Assembly: GCA_022393335.1 (NCBI GenBank)
Contig: JAJEKB010019174.1
Span: 1 to 64,000 of the forward strand
Direction: 5' to 3'
Length of the DNA stretch: 64,000 bases
Origin: Macrotrachela quadricornifera
Taxonomy: Eukaryota; Rotifera; Eurotatoria; Philodinida; Philodinidae
The notes below the pieces were generated by a model, which did not search any database, was not told the origin of the DNA, and saw nothing but the letters and a program-made list of their open reading frames with translations. Numbering within the stretch: position 1 is the stretch's first letter; the number at the start of each line of letters is the position of its first letter. Positions 49,434 through 63,369 of this stretch are shown piece after piece. The translations under genes and the position numbers were made by a program.

Positions 49434-50559
49434 TTAATTGTTTCCAATATTGCATGAAATAGTTACTGGTAATTGGTGCTGTCGAAGTTCAATTGGTACA
49501 ACTGAAGTAGTGTTTCGTACCAAAGTACCATTAGGATTGTGATGATTACTTCCTCTCCATAATCGATTACATCGATGATAAATATTTAATACTATTGATA
49601 TCATTTCACTTCGATAAAGACGTGAAACTAACATAAATAAATAGAATGACGTGAATGGACATACTAAACGAAGCATATTTGTAATAAATAAAATGAATGT
49701 TGTGATTGATTCTTGTTCATTAGTTTCAATGACATTATTCATTGTTTTTAAAACAAGATAGAATATAGTAATTGTATATGGTGTAGTTGAAGTAATATAA
49801 GCAAAAACTTGTATAAGTAACATTGCTAAAACTTGTTGATCTTTTATTTTTGTACGTTGATTTTCATTTACTATTGGATTAATTTGTCTACGTCGTTGTC
49901 GTAATTTAAGATTACGAAATATTAAGAAAGAAAAAAGAAACATTAAAACAGGTGGTAAGATACCAACAAAAATAAGACTATAGATACTATTATATAATTC
50001 TACTATTCCAATCAACATACAAGTATTATTTTCAACATCTGAATAAATCAGTAGATGAAGAGGAATAATACTCCAAATAAAAATAATAGAAGGAATTACA
50101 TATCGACGAGCAATACGTACATGAGAAAATTTTCGAAGATATGCACTTTTTGAAGTAAGAGCATATCTATCAAAACATGCTATAAGGATTAAATAACGAG
50201 ACATTTGAAGAAAGATACTCATTAAATAATCTCGTATTTTACAAAATTCTGTTGTTATTTTCCATGGTTTATCTTCCGTATAAAGTACTGATATAATACT
50301 AACATTTAATGCAATTAAATTAGTAAAAGCAGAAATTAAAAAATCTAATAAAAATATATGATATGATTATTTTATAATGAATATAATATTGTTACTTACA
50401 ATTATTGCAAGATGTTATTCGTAATTTTTTTCGAAGAAAAAGTATAATATTAAGAAAATTACCAATATTACCAAAAATTAACATAAATGAATAACCATAA
50501 TATGTTAATATTTGTGTAGCAAATGATAATGATGAATTTTTTTGAGATAATAATGGCAT
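49434..50559 (-). CDS. rhodopsin-like (class A) G-protein-coupled receptor
   Basis: Two exons: 50400-50559 (ATG at 50557-50559) and 49434-50344, joined across a 55-bp intron; total 1071 nt, 356 residues. Seven hydrophobic segments are readable. TM1 holds FGNIGNFLNIILF, with the family Asn. The TM3 cysteine (TEFCKIRDYL) and an ECL2 cysteine (NNTCMLIG) can form the conserved disulphide. The end of TM3 is FDRYAL, a DRY-type motif. TM6 lacks CWxP, and TM7 has CPFTSFYLF in place of NPxxY. The C-tail is about 55 residues, with an Asn/His-rich stretch. The layout resembles the large set of bdelloid orphan peptide-like receptors. The ligand cannot be inferred. CRE-like sites lie 0.5-1.2 kb upstream. 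Confidence 0.85.
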
Positions 50560-52492
50560 ATTTTCAAGTTTATTATATCCTTTTACTTCTAAAATGAATA
50601 AAATAAATAGTAGTGAATACCAATAAGAGTTAAATCTTCATTTTATTTATAATCTTCTTTGTTAAATATTAAGGTTAATATCCTAAGATGAATTGTAATA
50701 AATTGCGCTGGCGAAATCTCTTCTCCGTACAAAATTTAAAAAAAAAACGTAAATTAGAAATTATTAGTACCCGTAAATTAAGGATAAGAAATGTAAAATA
50801 CTTAGATCAGATTTTACCAAATATCAATGCAAACTATAATGAAATTTGTTTTTTTTTTAGATAATAAGATCTGTAGAATCTCTACGTCAGTTTGAGACTT
50901 ATTAAATACTGTTAATACACGTTCCATGATGAAAAGAAAATATTAATTAAATGAAATGTCTTATGGTGCGTGCGCAGTGGAAATTTCAAGATATTTATCA
51001 CATTTCATATAATAAAAACGAGGTTATCATTATTATTCCTGACGTCAATGCTTATAAAAAATTGTGTTTGAGAAAAGTATTACGAATGCTTTAATTCAAC
51101 TTCGTTGATATAGTGTATATCGATTTTTGAGATATTTGCAATTATTTTAGAATATGAGTTTAATTTTGATAAAAGATTGTCGATTGATTTTTAAAGTTTT
51201 AGAACAGATATTTGAGAGGAAAAGAATGAAATTATTAAACAAAAATTCATTTTCACTTGCTCTATGTTATTATTTTCTATTAGTCTAAAACTTCAATTAT
51301 TCAATTAAGTATCCAAATCATTTTATCCAAAATTAAATTCTATATCCAACAGAAATGTTAATTGATTCTTTTCAAATAAGATAAATCTTTCCATGTTGTA
51401 ACTTTTAAAATTAGTTATAAGATCGTTAGCAGTTGCATAATGATTTTGTATGATTCGAGTACTATTCTAGAAAAGGATGTAGGGAAAAAAACATGACGCA
51501 ATGGAAGAATACCTGACGTCATGAAAAAACAAAAGAATATAGATGATGTCATGAGAGAATAGAGAGAGAAATACACATGACGTAATGGAAGAATGGGTCA
51601 AAGCAATAGTTGACATAAACTGATTCGAATACTTCTTAACAATAAACATTTGTGTGAATTTTTTGATAGATCACAATCAACTTGTTTCATTATATTAATT
51701 TCTTCTTTATCTAACCATTTTGGATCATTATATAAGTCATGATGACGTAACTAAATATAGACAACTTGTTCAATTCAACATAAAAATTTTTTGAAAATTG
51801 ATATCACCATCTAGATAGCTATTGTCGGTGCCAGAGTTAAGTAAGAGTGGCTGTAAGTCGTATAACTCGAGAATGGCAATAACTAACAATTTGGAGTTTT
51901 CATCAAAATTGTTCGAGAAAACGAATTTTTAGCCGGTAGTTTTTAGTGAATATACAAGACAAATATTAATTAATGATAGATTATATAGCATTCTCTTTTT
52001 ATTTGTTTTATTGAATTATCGATTAAGAATGAATTCATTTTCTTATATATAACTTCAGTAAGAATAACTATAGAAAAAATTCTACAAATAATTTTTAGCA
52101 TATCTTTACTTCATTATTTAATTAATGTCTAGCAAGATATCAATAAAACATTATTTCCTAATATATGCTATTATAACTACGGCAATTTTAAGAAACTTTA
52201 AAATGATATATTCTATTTGTCTCGATTGATATGTAAGTTGAGGATTATTTATAGAACTACTCATGTGTTTATTTCATTTCCTTAATGAAATTAATCTAAT
52301 TCAATACAATAATAATATTCAACAAGTAATGTCAGAAAAAGAACAATAGATCAATATTTTGTCTTTATTATTCAATAGTAATATAATTTGAAAAAAAAAT
52401 CAGGTGTTATATATTCCGTTAATTTTCTTGTTTATTTATTTTTCAAATATACAGATATAACAAATAACACAGACAAGTAGAAAAAAAAAAGA
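50560..52492. other. intergenic between GPCR and CPSF3, with bZIP-type sites
   Basis: 1.9 kb with no coding signal. The only structure seen is the CRE-like cluster listed separately. Confidence 0.5.
51040..51750. promoter_or_regulatory. cluster of CRE/ATF-like sites
   Basis: TGACGTCA occurs perfectly at 51040-51047 and 51513-51520. Variants TGACGCAA (51493), TGATGTCA (51544), TGACGTAA (51578) and TGACGTAA (51743) lie nearby. Four of the six fall within 93 bp (51493-51585), two of them inside a repeated ATGACGYAATGGAAGAAT phrase. The cluster is upstream of the GPCR. CREB/ATF binding is inferred from the consensus only. Confidence 0.4.
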
Positions 52493-55788
<3,296 letters not shown>

Positions 55789-56099
55789 TAGAAATCTTTG
55801 ATTGAAATTATAGAACAGAAATTTTATTGAATAAAATAAAACACAAATATACAATTAATTACTTCTATTATTATTCTAAAAATTATTTATTTATTTTTTT
55901 TTTAAATAAATTATCTAAAATAAGATCAAATTTTTTTTTTCTTTTATTCAGCACATAACGGCTAGATTAGTTAAAATTTTTTTTCTCTGTTGATAAAAAT
56001 AAAAAGAATTTATTGCACTTATATGTTGCAATTTTTCCTTATAGGAACTCAATAAATAGAGAAAAAAAAACTAAAATTTTGATATGATCTTATATAAAA

Positions 56100-57204
56100 T
56101 TATTGATGTTTTTTCGACATGCCATTTTGTCGTAAACCATCATCAGACATTTTATTTGTTTGTTCTAATCTTTGTTTACGTCGTTTAGCATCATTACTTC
56201 GTGTAATATATTCATGAATATAATAATTCGTGAAAAGAATCAACATAATTACCATATATATGCCTAACATCAATTGACCCCTATGAAAAATAATAATCTA
56301 TTAAATGAAAATTTTATTTCAATTATATTATACCAAAGTGGATAATCACAACCATAAATAAGACCAATTGCTGTATGACTGAAGATAAGCATAAATTGAA
56401 TCTAAATAAAATAAAATAATTTAATAAATGATCTATCTTATTTATTTACAAGTTGAAACATTGTGATATATTTTTTCCACCAAAGTTTATTACGTAATGA
56501 TGGTATAACCGATAATCCATAATATGAATACATAAAAACATGTACTGTTGAATTTAAAACTGGTCCTAACCAGCATTGACCACCCTATATAGAAAAAAAA
56601 AGAAACTAGAATTTCTTTTTTTTAATTATTTTTATTCTTACAGGTATCCATGTCATTGTAATCCACCAAATCATAAGCATTGTTGAATGATGAAATACAT
56701 GAAGAAATGTTATTTGTGTGGAACGTTTTCGAATAACCATAAATATTGTATCCATAAATTCAATTGCTTTTGAAAAATAATAAAACCATAATGCATTCAC
56801 TACTTTCATTTCATTTTCATCATTCGATACAACTAATCTTTGACAAACTAAATTATATCCACTACGATACATACCAACAATAATCTAAAACAAAAAAACG
56901 CAGAATCAAATATAATTATAAAAAAAAAATTTTTCAAACTAACTTCTTCAACCATATAAGCTGATAAAATGACTAGAGACATATTGTAAATAAAAAGTAT
57001 CCATGATGGAACATTAAATGCTTGACGATGTCGCATATAACGTGGACCAAATATAACAATAGAAAGATAAATTAATGCTAATGTTAATGCTGGTATTGGA
57101 TCACGCCATAATAAAAACCAATTTTTTGTTCTTGGATCAGCATGTTTTAAAGCAAGTTTGTATGATGGAATATGTTCAACTAACCAATCATTAAGCCAAG
57201 TCAT
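56100..57204 (-). CDS. very-long-chain fatty acid elongase (ELOVL family)
   Basis: Five exons: 56944-57204, 56642-56884, 56450-56584, 56334-56401, 56100-56280; 888 nt, 295 residues. ELOVL proteins are ER membrane 3-ketoacyl-CoA synthases that add two carbons from malonyl-CoA. The catalytic HxxHH box is LHVFHH (H149, H152, H153), preceded by [15 protein letters not shown], and followed by MYSYYGLS, all hallmarks of the family. About seven hydrophobic segments are seen. The C-terminus ends KKHQ, a KKxx-type ER retrieval signal. The [13 protein letters not shown] start and overall pattern are closest to the polyunsaturated/very-long-chain group (ELOVL4/2/5-like), but the exact subgroup is not certain. 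It lies 312 bp upstream of the CPSF3 start, same strand. Confidence 0.92.
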
Positions 57205-57444
57205 TTTTTTTTTAATTTAATTAAAATAAAAATAACGCAAGATAAATGGTGTTTCTTTTTTATTTATCTAAAATTTTATTTATATTGAAAAATAAATTAT
57301 ATTATTACAAAGGTATTTATATTCTATACATAAATTTTGTTTTTTTATAACAAATTTAATAAGATAAAAGAGAGAGAGAGAGAGAACGAGAGAAAAAGAA
57401 ACTAAAAAATATTAAAATAAATTTATACAAATTATTTTTTCTAT
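57205..57444. other. short intergenic with GA microsatellite
   Basis: Contains (AG)n at about 57371-57394. Nothing else recognised. It must include the ELOVL promoter and the 3' end of the DNTTIP1-like gene. Confidence 0.5.
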
Positions 57445-59324
57445 TCATTGAATAGAAGAATATATATGTGCAAGAATTGATTCTGGTAATATAAATGAAT
57501 TATCAATTGATATTCCACTAAAAAAAACAAACCAAATAATATTTTTTTGAAAAAAATAATTTACCTTAATTCAAGATCATATTCATCCATATTATCAACA
57601 ACTTCATCATATAACATTAAACAAATGTTATTATTATTAGGTAAAATATTTTTCAAATAATCTTCATGTATTAAATATTCTTGTTCATCTTTATCCGGTA
57701 TGTACTAAAAATTATTATTCTTATTATAAATTAAATTTAGAAACATATAAAAATATTTAATTACTTTAAATAGATGATTATATTTCTTTTGAAATTGTTT
57801 TTGTTGTGGAGTTATTGTTTTAGTATCATTATTATCATATTTGCCAGGTATAATTTGACTTATAAGAAATTTTGTTTGATTATTTATATTTACTGATGGA
57901 GCAATAGAAAGACTAGTGCTTGTATTTTTTCGTTTTCGTCTATAATTAAATATTCATATTATTTTAATATTATATTTGGAAAATTTTTACTTTGAACTGC
58001 CACTATTTGTGTTAGTTATTGTTGAAACAGGAGAAGACATGTTTATTGTCAAATCATCTGTTGTTACTGGTTGTATTATTGAATTGAATGAGTATGAGTT
58101 TAAAGCCTACAAAGCATAAGTAATGAGTATAGAAGAAAGTTAAGCCCGCGTGGCCTAATGGATTAAGGCATCGGACTCCTAAATTTCTTGTGAACAGAGT
58201 CATCCGAAGAGTCCGGGTTCGAGTCCCGGCGCGGGTGTCCAAATATTTTGCTCCTTCTGACATTTTCTCTTTCCTTTTCTTGCTGTCTGCTTTTTTGTAT
58301 TACTGCATATGGAAATCATCATAAGACAAGCATTATTGAACAGAAAAAATAATGGATAAAAAGCTGTTTATTTTTTGTTAAAGAAAAAAATAATTAAAAA
58401 AAGAGATAATTGCCCACGTGGCCTAATGGATTAAGGCATCGGACTCCTAGCTTTCAAAAAAAAAACTGAGTCATCCGAAGAGTCGGGGTTCGAGCCCCCG
58501 CGTGGGTGAATAAAAAAAATACTAATTGACCCATTTTTTTTTCGTTCGGATCGTTTGATTATATATTCATCATAATTCAACATACCTCAGAAACAATGGT
58601 ACATAGACTCGAACGAATGCAATCATCGGCTGTATTTGGTGCATTGACTCGATCAAAATAAGTCTGATAAGAGTAAAAAAAATTTAATATTTTTTTAACA
58701 TAAAAAATATTTAATATTTACTGTTTTATATTTATCAAGTAATAATTTAAGTTCATGTTCTAAAGGTTTATGTATAACTAAACGAATAAAATCAATCCAT
58801 TCTGCATCAGTAATTGTTACTTTTGATGATGATTGATGATGTCTTTAATAAAAATCAAAATCAAAATAATATTTTAAATAATCAATTCATTACTTAAGTA
58901 GATTTTTTTGATTAATATAAGCTGCATTATAAGACTTTTTGTGTTTTGTTTCTAATAATGGTGGTACTAATAATATAGATGACGATGCTTTTAATATTTC
59001 CAAAACTTGTGAACGTTTACTGGTAGGAAGAGTCTATAATAAAAAACAAAAATTTATAAATAAATGATTTATATTTCTTTTCATTACATATGGTTTATAT
59101 TTATGTGGACAATTTTCTGATGATGAAGATAAACAAGAGAAATTTTTCATTTTTTTTTGTTCATATTGTTGATTAGAATTTTGATTTTTATCTTCATCGA
59201 TTATTGGATTTGTTGCTGGTAAACATAATGGTGGTGGTGGTAATTTTTTTGATCGTGCTAACAAATTTATGGACGAAGAATTTGTCTCCATTTGTAATAA
59301 ATCAATTGATGGTATGCCACTCAT
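57445..59324 (-). CDS. DNTTIP1-like (TdIF1) chromatin protein
   Basis: Eight exons: 59088-59324, 58894-59033, 58722-58842, 58586-58663, 57991-58106, 57765-57939, 57565-57704, 57445-57517; 1080 nt, 359 residues. DNTTIP1 is a subunit of the mitotic deacetylase (MiDAC) HDAC1/2 complex. A central helical segment (AEWIDFIRLV to LDKYKTTYFDRV) resembles its dimerisation domain. A KRKRK nuclear localisation-like stretch follows. The C-terminal domain shares HLFKY, a D-x2-D run, YDEVVDNMDEYDLELS and SFILPESILAHI with the family's DNA-binding domain. The first ~85 residues are low-complexity (LPPPPL, Asn/Gln-rich). The assignment rests on remembered pattern similarity, so moderate confidence. The 479-bp intron 58107-58585 holds two tRNA genes on the opposite strand. 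Confidence 0.65.
58144..58237 (+). tRNA. tRNA-Arg (anticodon CCU) with 20-nt intron
   Basis: 94 nt. Acceptor GCCCGCG pairs with CGCGGGT, discriminator G. D-arm GGCCTAATGGATTAAGGC. Anticodon stem TCGGA/TCCGA with loop CTCCTA-A, anticodon CCT. An intron of 20 nt follows position 37. T-arm CCGGG-TTCGAGT-CCCGG. The primary sequence follows the eukaryotic tRNA-Arg(CCU) pattern. It lies inside an intron of the DNTTIP1-like gene, on the opposite strand. Confidence 0.93.
58412..58508 (+). tRNA. tRNA-Arg (anticodon CCU) with 23-nt intron
   Basis: 97 nt. Acceptor GCCCACG/CGTGGGT, discriminator G, same D-arm and anticodon arm as the copy at 58144. The intron after position 37 is 23 nt with an A10 run. 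T-arm CGGGG-TTCGAGC-CCCCG. Acceptor and T-stem changes relative to the first copy are compensatory, so both genes look functional. Confidence 0.93.
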
Positions 59325-59818
59325 AGTTTTCTGTTAACCATCAAAAGTTCATAGAACATGATAAAAGAAAGAAAAACATCATTATGGAGACAAGTCTTTT
59401 TCCTCTGCTCGCTTTTTTTGTTCTATTAATATGGATGTAGATATGTTAAGAAAAATATTGTAGATAGAAAATTTACTATATAAATCGCTATTGGTTCGCT
59501 AGATGGTGCTAAATCAAAAATAAAATTTTTATTTAAAAAAAAATTTTTTAGAAATATTTTTTAAAAAAAAAGAGAATATTTTCTTTTTATTATTTAAAAT
59601 AAAAATTTAAATAAAAAAAAAATTATTCATTAATTATTAACCAATAGTTTTAGAAATAACATTTCTCTACTCTGATTTTTATTGATATAAACGAAAGTAA
59701 AAAGATTTCGTTATTTCTCAAAACATTTTTTTCAATTTGTTATTTTAACTAAATAAAAAAAAACAATAAAAAATAAATTCGAATAAATAGTTGCATTTTA
59801 TAATATAGATTTAGAACT
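59325..59818. promoter_or_regulatory. divergent intergenic region (shared promoter region)
   Basis: 494 bp between the divergent starts of the DNTTIP1-like gene (minus) and the phosphatidylserine synthase gene (plus). Very A/T-rich with long A and T runs near 59530-59625. No specific factor site is asserted. Confidence 0.35.
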
Positions 59819-60451
59819 ATGTCAAATTCAATGAGAACGAACAATGAACATACAACTCCTGCTAATAATTATTTAAAAATGGCTGATGATTATGCTCATA
59901 AACTTATTCGTAATACACCTAATATGTTAACATTAGGAAATTTAACTTGTGGCCTTTTTTCATTAATTATGTCGATAAATGATCGTCATTTTTTTTCATC
60001 TATATTTATATTTCTTGCTGCTGCATGTGATTTTTTTGATGGACGTATTGCTCGAAAACTTAATTATACATCGGATATAGGTGCACAATTAGATTCATTA
60101 GCTGATATTGTTTCATTTGGTGTTGCACCAACAATATTAGCTCATTCAATTCAACATTGGTCATTTCTTATGTTTATTGCTTTTATTGCTTTTCCGTAAG
60201 TTTTTTATTTTATAAAATAAAACAAAAAAAATTAATCATATTCTAATACCTGTTTATGTTGTAGTCTTGCTGGTGCTTGGCGTTTAGCGCGATTTAATGT
60301 TCATCCAACACATGGACATTTTATTGGTCTTCCTATTCCAGCTGCTGGTCTTGTTGTGGCATTTCTTGCATTATTTTCATATGTATCACCATATATCATG
60401 ATTGGTCTTGCTGGATTTATGGTTTCAACAATTCAGGTTCCAAAATTATAA
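59819..60451 (+). CDS. pssA: CDP-diacylglycerol-serine O-phosphatidyltransferase (PssA type)
   Basis: Two exons, 59819-60195 and 60265-60451; 564 nt, 187 residues. The enzyme condenses CDP-diacylglycerol with serine to make phosphatidylserine in the membrane. The CDP-alcohol phosphatidyltransferase signature is complete: D71, D74-G75, A78-R79, then eight residues, G88, D92 and D96, within CDFFDGRIAR and GAQLDSLAD. NMLTLGNLTCGLFS before it and GAWRLARFNV after it are characteristic of the PssA branch, not of choline/ethanolamine or cardiolipin relatives. Length is like short bacterial PssA (about 180 residues). Several membrane helices are visible. Animals normally make this lipid by base exchange (PTDSS1/2), so a PssA gene suggests lateral acquisition. 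It has a 69-bp spliceosomal intron and host-like codon use, so it is resident and not contamination. Confidence 0.88.
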
Positions 60452-61003
60452 AAAAAACCGAATGTTTATATCTCATTATAATGACAATTTTTAGTTTATT
60501 TTATACATGCTATTATTTTTATAATTTCCATGTATTTAATTGTTTTTCTTTTTTTATTAAACAAGGAATAGATTTTTGAATCTTTTGGTTTTATTTAATA
60601 CTTTTCTAATAAAATAAATATGAAACTTCCTTTTTATATATATATGTTTGGTTTATTTAACGCGCGAAAACCGATTCTATAGAAAAAAAAATAATAGTAA
60701 TGTAACTAAAACGCGTAAAAAAAAACATAAACGAAACTTATTTTTGGTTTTTGGCTGCAAAACAAAAGATAAGGAAGGAGACATAATGAAATACACACAC
60801 ACAGAAGGTAGAAGATAGACATCGAAAAAAAATGTGTATACAGAGAGTACAATGTCAACTATTATGATATCGACAGACATCATAATCACAAAAAAAAGAA
60901 AGAGATAAATGAATAAATGAGAAGAAAAATAAGTAGACAAGAAAAGAAAAAAAAGAACAAAACTAAATTATAAAAATTACAGTTATATACAAGTTTTGTT
61001 TTT
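60452..61003. other. convergent intergenic, 3' ends
   Basis: Between the convergent pssA (plus) and 3CxxC-1 (minus) genes. AATAAA-type polyadenylation signals are present (for example near 60611). The minus-strand open frames at 60677-61152 are artefacts of poly-T/A tracts. Confidence 0.5.
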
Positions 61004-62092
61004 TTAACCAAAACATAAATTAAGTTGACAAGCTTCACAATGATTTCTATCATGTGGTGCATGCATTTTTCCCTTACGTTGATTAGGATCATGTCGGTAA
61101 TTTTGAGATCGTTTATCAACATTTTGAATAACTTGTACATTTTGTAAATCATTATTATTAATCATTGAAGGAAAGAAATGACTAAGAATTGTGTTAGATA
61201 AATTTTTCATAACTCGACATACTTCTTCTAAAAATAAAAAGAAATTATTTTTAATATATTAAAATAAAAATTTTGTTTTTTTTTCAAAATATTTACCTAT
61301 ATACCAAAGAGCATCAGCCGGTGTTTCACAATTTTGACAATTTTGTTTTAATATTTTAAGTACAACAAAACCATATTGTTGTGGACGACTAATTTTAAAC
61401 GATATACGAGCACGCATTGATGTCCATAAACGACCACAAGCAATATTTGGACATTTAAATTGTGCTTTAGCATTATCAAGTTTAATACAAAAGAAGCCAG
61501 GCCATTTCGTTGGATCACCATTAACATCATCTTCAGCGAAAAGATAATAACGAATACCGGGATGTTTTAATGATATATAACATGATACAAGACGAGCAAA
61601 TTCTGCATGAAAAACTTCACATGTACCCGAACAAAAATCTTTTTTTTCATGATCTGGTACATTTGCAGCAAGTATAACTAAAAATAAATAATATTATAAA
61701 ATTTAATAATAAAAATAAATATTTTTCTTACGATCATGATGAATATTTTTTACAACATTTTCTTTAGAATTTAATTGTTCAGTTGTAATTTGTGTTGAAT
61801 TTTCTACTAAATCTTCATCTTCACAAGCACCAAAACAAAGCGATGGTTCTTCTTCATTAACATTATTTATTTGTTCACAAGCAAAATCTTCAATACCCGA
61901 ATCATCATCACTTGTTATTTGTTCATTTTTAATAAAAAATTTTTCTTTATATTGATCATCAGGTGCTATTTCATTTAAATTATGATCATCAGCTGATGAA
62001 CATCGACGAAGTTTTGGTCGAATCATTTCACTTTTATTTGTACCACGTACTATAGAACTATGTTGACGATGAAATAATAATGAACCAGTCAT
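61004..62092 (-). CDS. 3CxxC-type zinc-finger protein (RTP/ZAR1-like), copy 1
   Basis: Three exons: 61732-62092, 61297-61677, 61004-61227; 966 nt, 321 residues from the ATG at 62092. An upstream in-frame ATG at 62119 would add MKKKKKEFL. Residues 1-120 are acidic and probably disordered. The zinc module follows: KCPNIACGRLWTSMRARISF, then QNCQNCETPADALWYIEEV, then HCEACQLNLCFG at the very end, in the three-cysteine-pair pattern of the zf-3CxxC family (receptor-transporting proteins, ZAR1). Note that the first pair is C-x4-C, not CxxC. In vertebrates such proteins aid receptor trafficking or bind oocyte mRNA; the role here is unknown. A tandem paralogue follows at 63370. Confidence 0.72.
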
Positions 62093-62119
62093 TAGAAATT
62101 CTTTCTTTTTTTTTTTCAA

Positions 62120-63369
62120 GATAAAATGTAATGCGTATGTGTGTGTGTGTGTTTTGAAATCTGAAAATAAATGTAAGTGTAATGGTTAGAAGAGGGTATG
62201 TATATATATATAAAGAAATTGATGAATAATCTTTGGGAAAATGTGTATCGATAGTAATGCCCGACGATAATGAAAGGAGGGAAGAAAAGAATGAAAAAAA
62301 AGTGTTTTTGACGAGAGTATGAAGACTTTCGTTTTCCCCGAAAAATCAAGGCTAAATTACATAGACATATATGCGTATAAAGAAGAATAAAAACTGTCCT
62401 TTTTGTTGTGACTTTAATCACAACTAAAAAAGAAAGCACAATTTAATGTGTCTAACAAATTCATTTAAATAAAATGAATGCATATGAATAGGAAGAAGAA
62501 AAACGAATTATTGCTTGGAAAAAACCTAAAGAAAGAAGAAAAAAAACAATCTTTTTTTTTTCTTCTCGATCTTTGTATATCCACTATGGATGTTACGTTC
62601 TTATGATGAAATTTCTAATGACGTGCATGAATGATGCAAGAATAAAATAGACACTGCCGATGATCTTCCTTTTTCTTATGCTACTATTCGATTACGAAAA
62701 AAAATATATATTATAGATATATCGCATGCATATATTTATACTAAGTAAAGAAAGAGAAAAAAAAAAGAACATGATGTTCGTTTGTCGTTCTTGCTCAACT
62801 TTTATAAAATTTATTGTAAAAATCATTCATACTTTCTTTTTTCATATTCCATATTGTTGTATTATGATGAAATTATTTCAAAATTTGTAGAAATAAACTA
62901 ATACAACATTAGTCATAATTAATACTTATTATAAAAAAATAAATAATAATTGAATATCTATTTATTTTACCCCAATAAAGGACTAATATGAAATATATTT
63001 TCATCAATAGAATGAGAGAAAATTATCAGTCTTTTATATGATATATTGTGGTTGAATATTTATTTTTCTTTCTATATGATATCGAAGGTATCTTACACAT
63101 GTATGCCACGTCATTCCTAGCAGATGACTATTAACTATGACTCATTCTATAAGAATAATTTTCACAATCTAGAAAATTCTATGGTTAATTGAGAACAATA
63201 TCTTGAAACGATTAATAAGCCTAAATCATTACATAAGCAGGTTTTTTTTTGTAAATATTATCATTTAAGAAAAACGATGAAATTATCATAATTTTTATCA
63301 TTCTTATAAAATAAAAAAGCTTGTTTTTTTTATACATACGAATTAATATTATGATTGAAAAAAAGATAT
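62120..63369. other. intergenic with TG/TA microsatellites
   Basis: 1.25 kb between tandem 3CxxC genes. Contains (TG)n at about 62133-62151 and (TA)n near 62201-62210. The minus-strand open frame at 62116-62439 is low-complexity. No other feature seen. Confidence 0.5.

Noticed and set aside
58054..58263. 69-codon minus-strand open frame over a tRNA
   Set aside because: It reads through the complement of tRNA-Arg; coding potential is an artefact of the tRNA gene.
60677..61152. Hydrophobic minus-strand open frames downstream of pssA
   Set aside because: Poly-T/poly-A tracts translate to Phe/Leu-rich strings; they overlap the 3' end of the 3CxxC gene in another frame.
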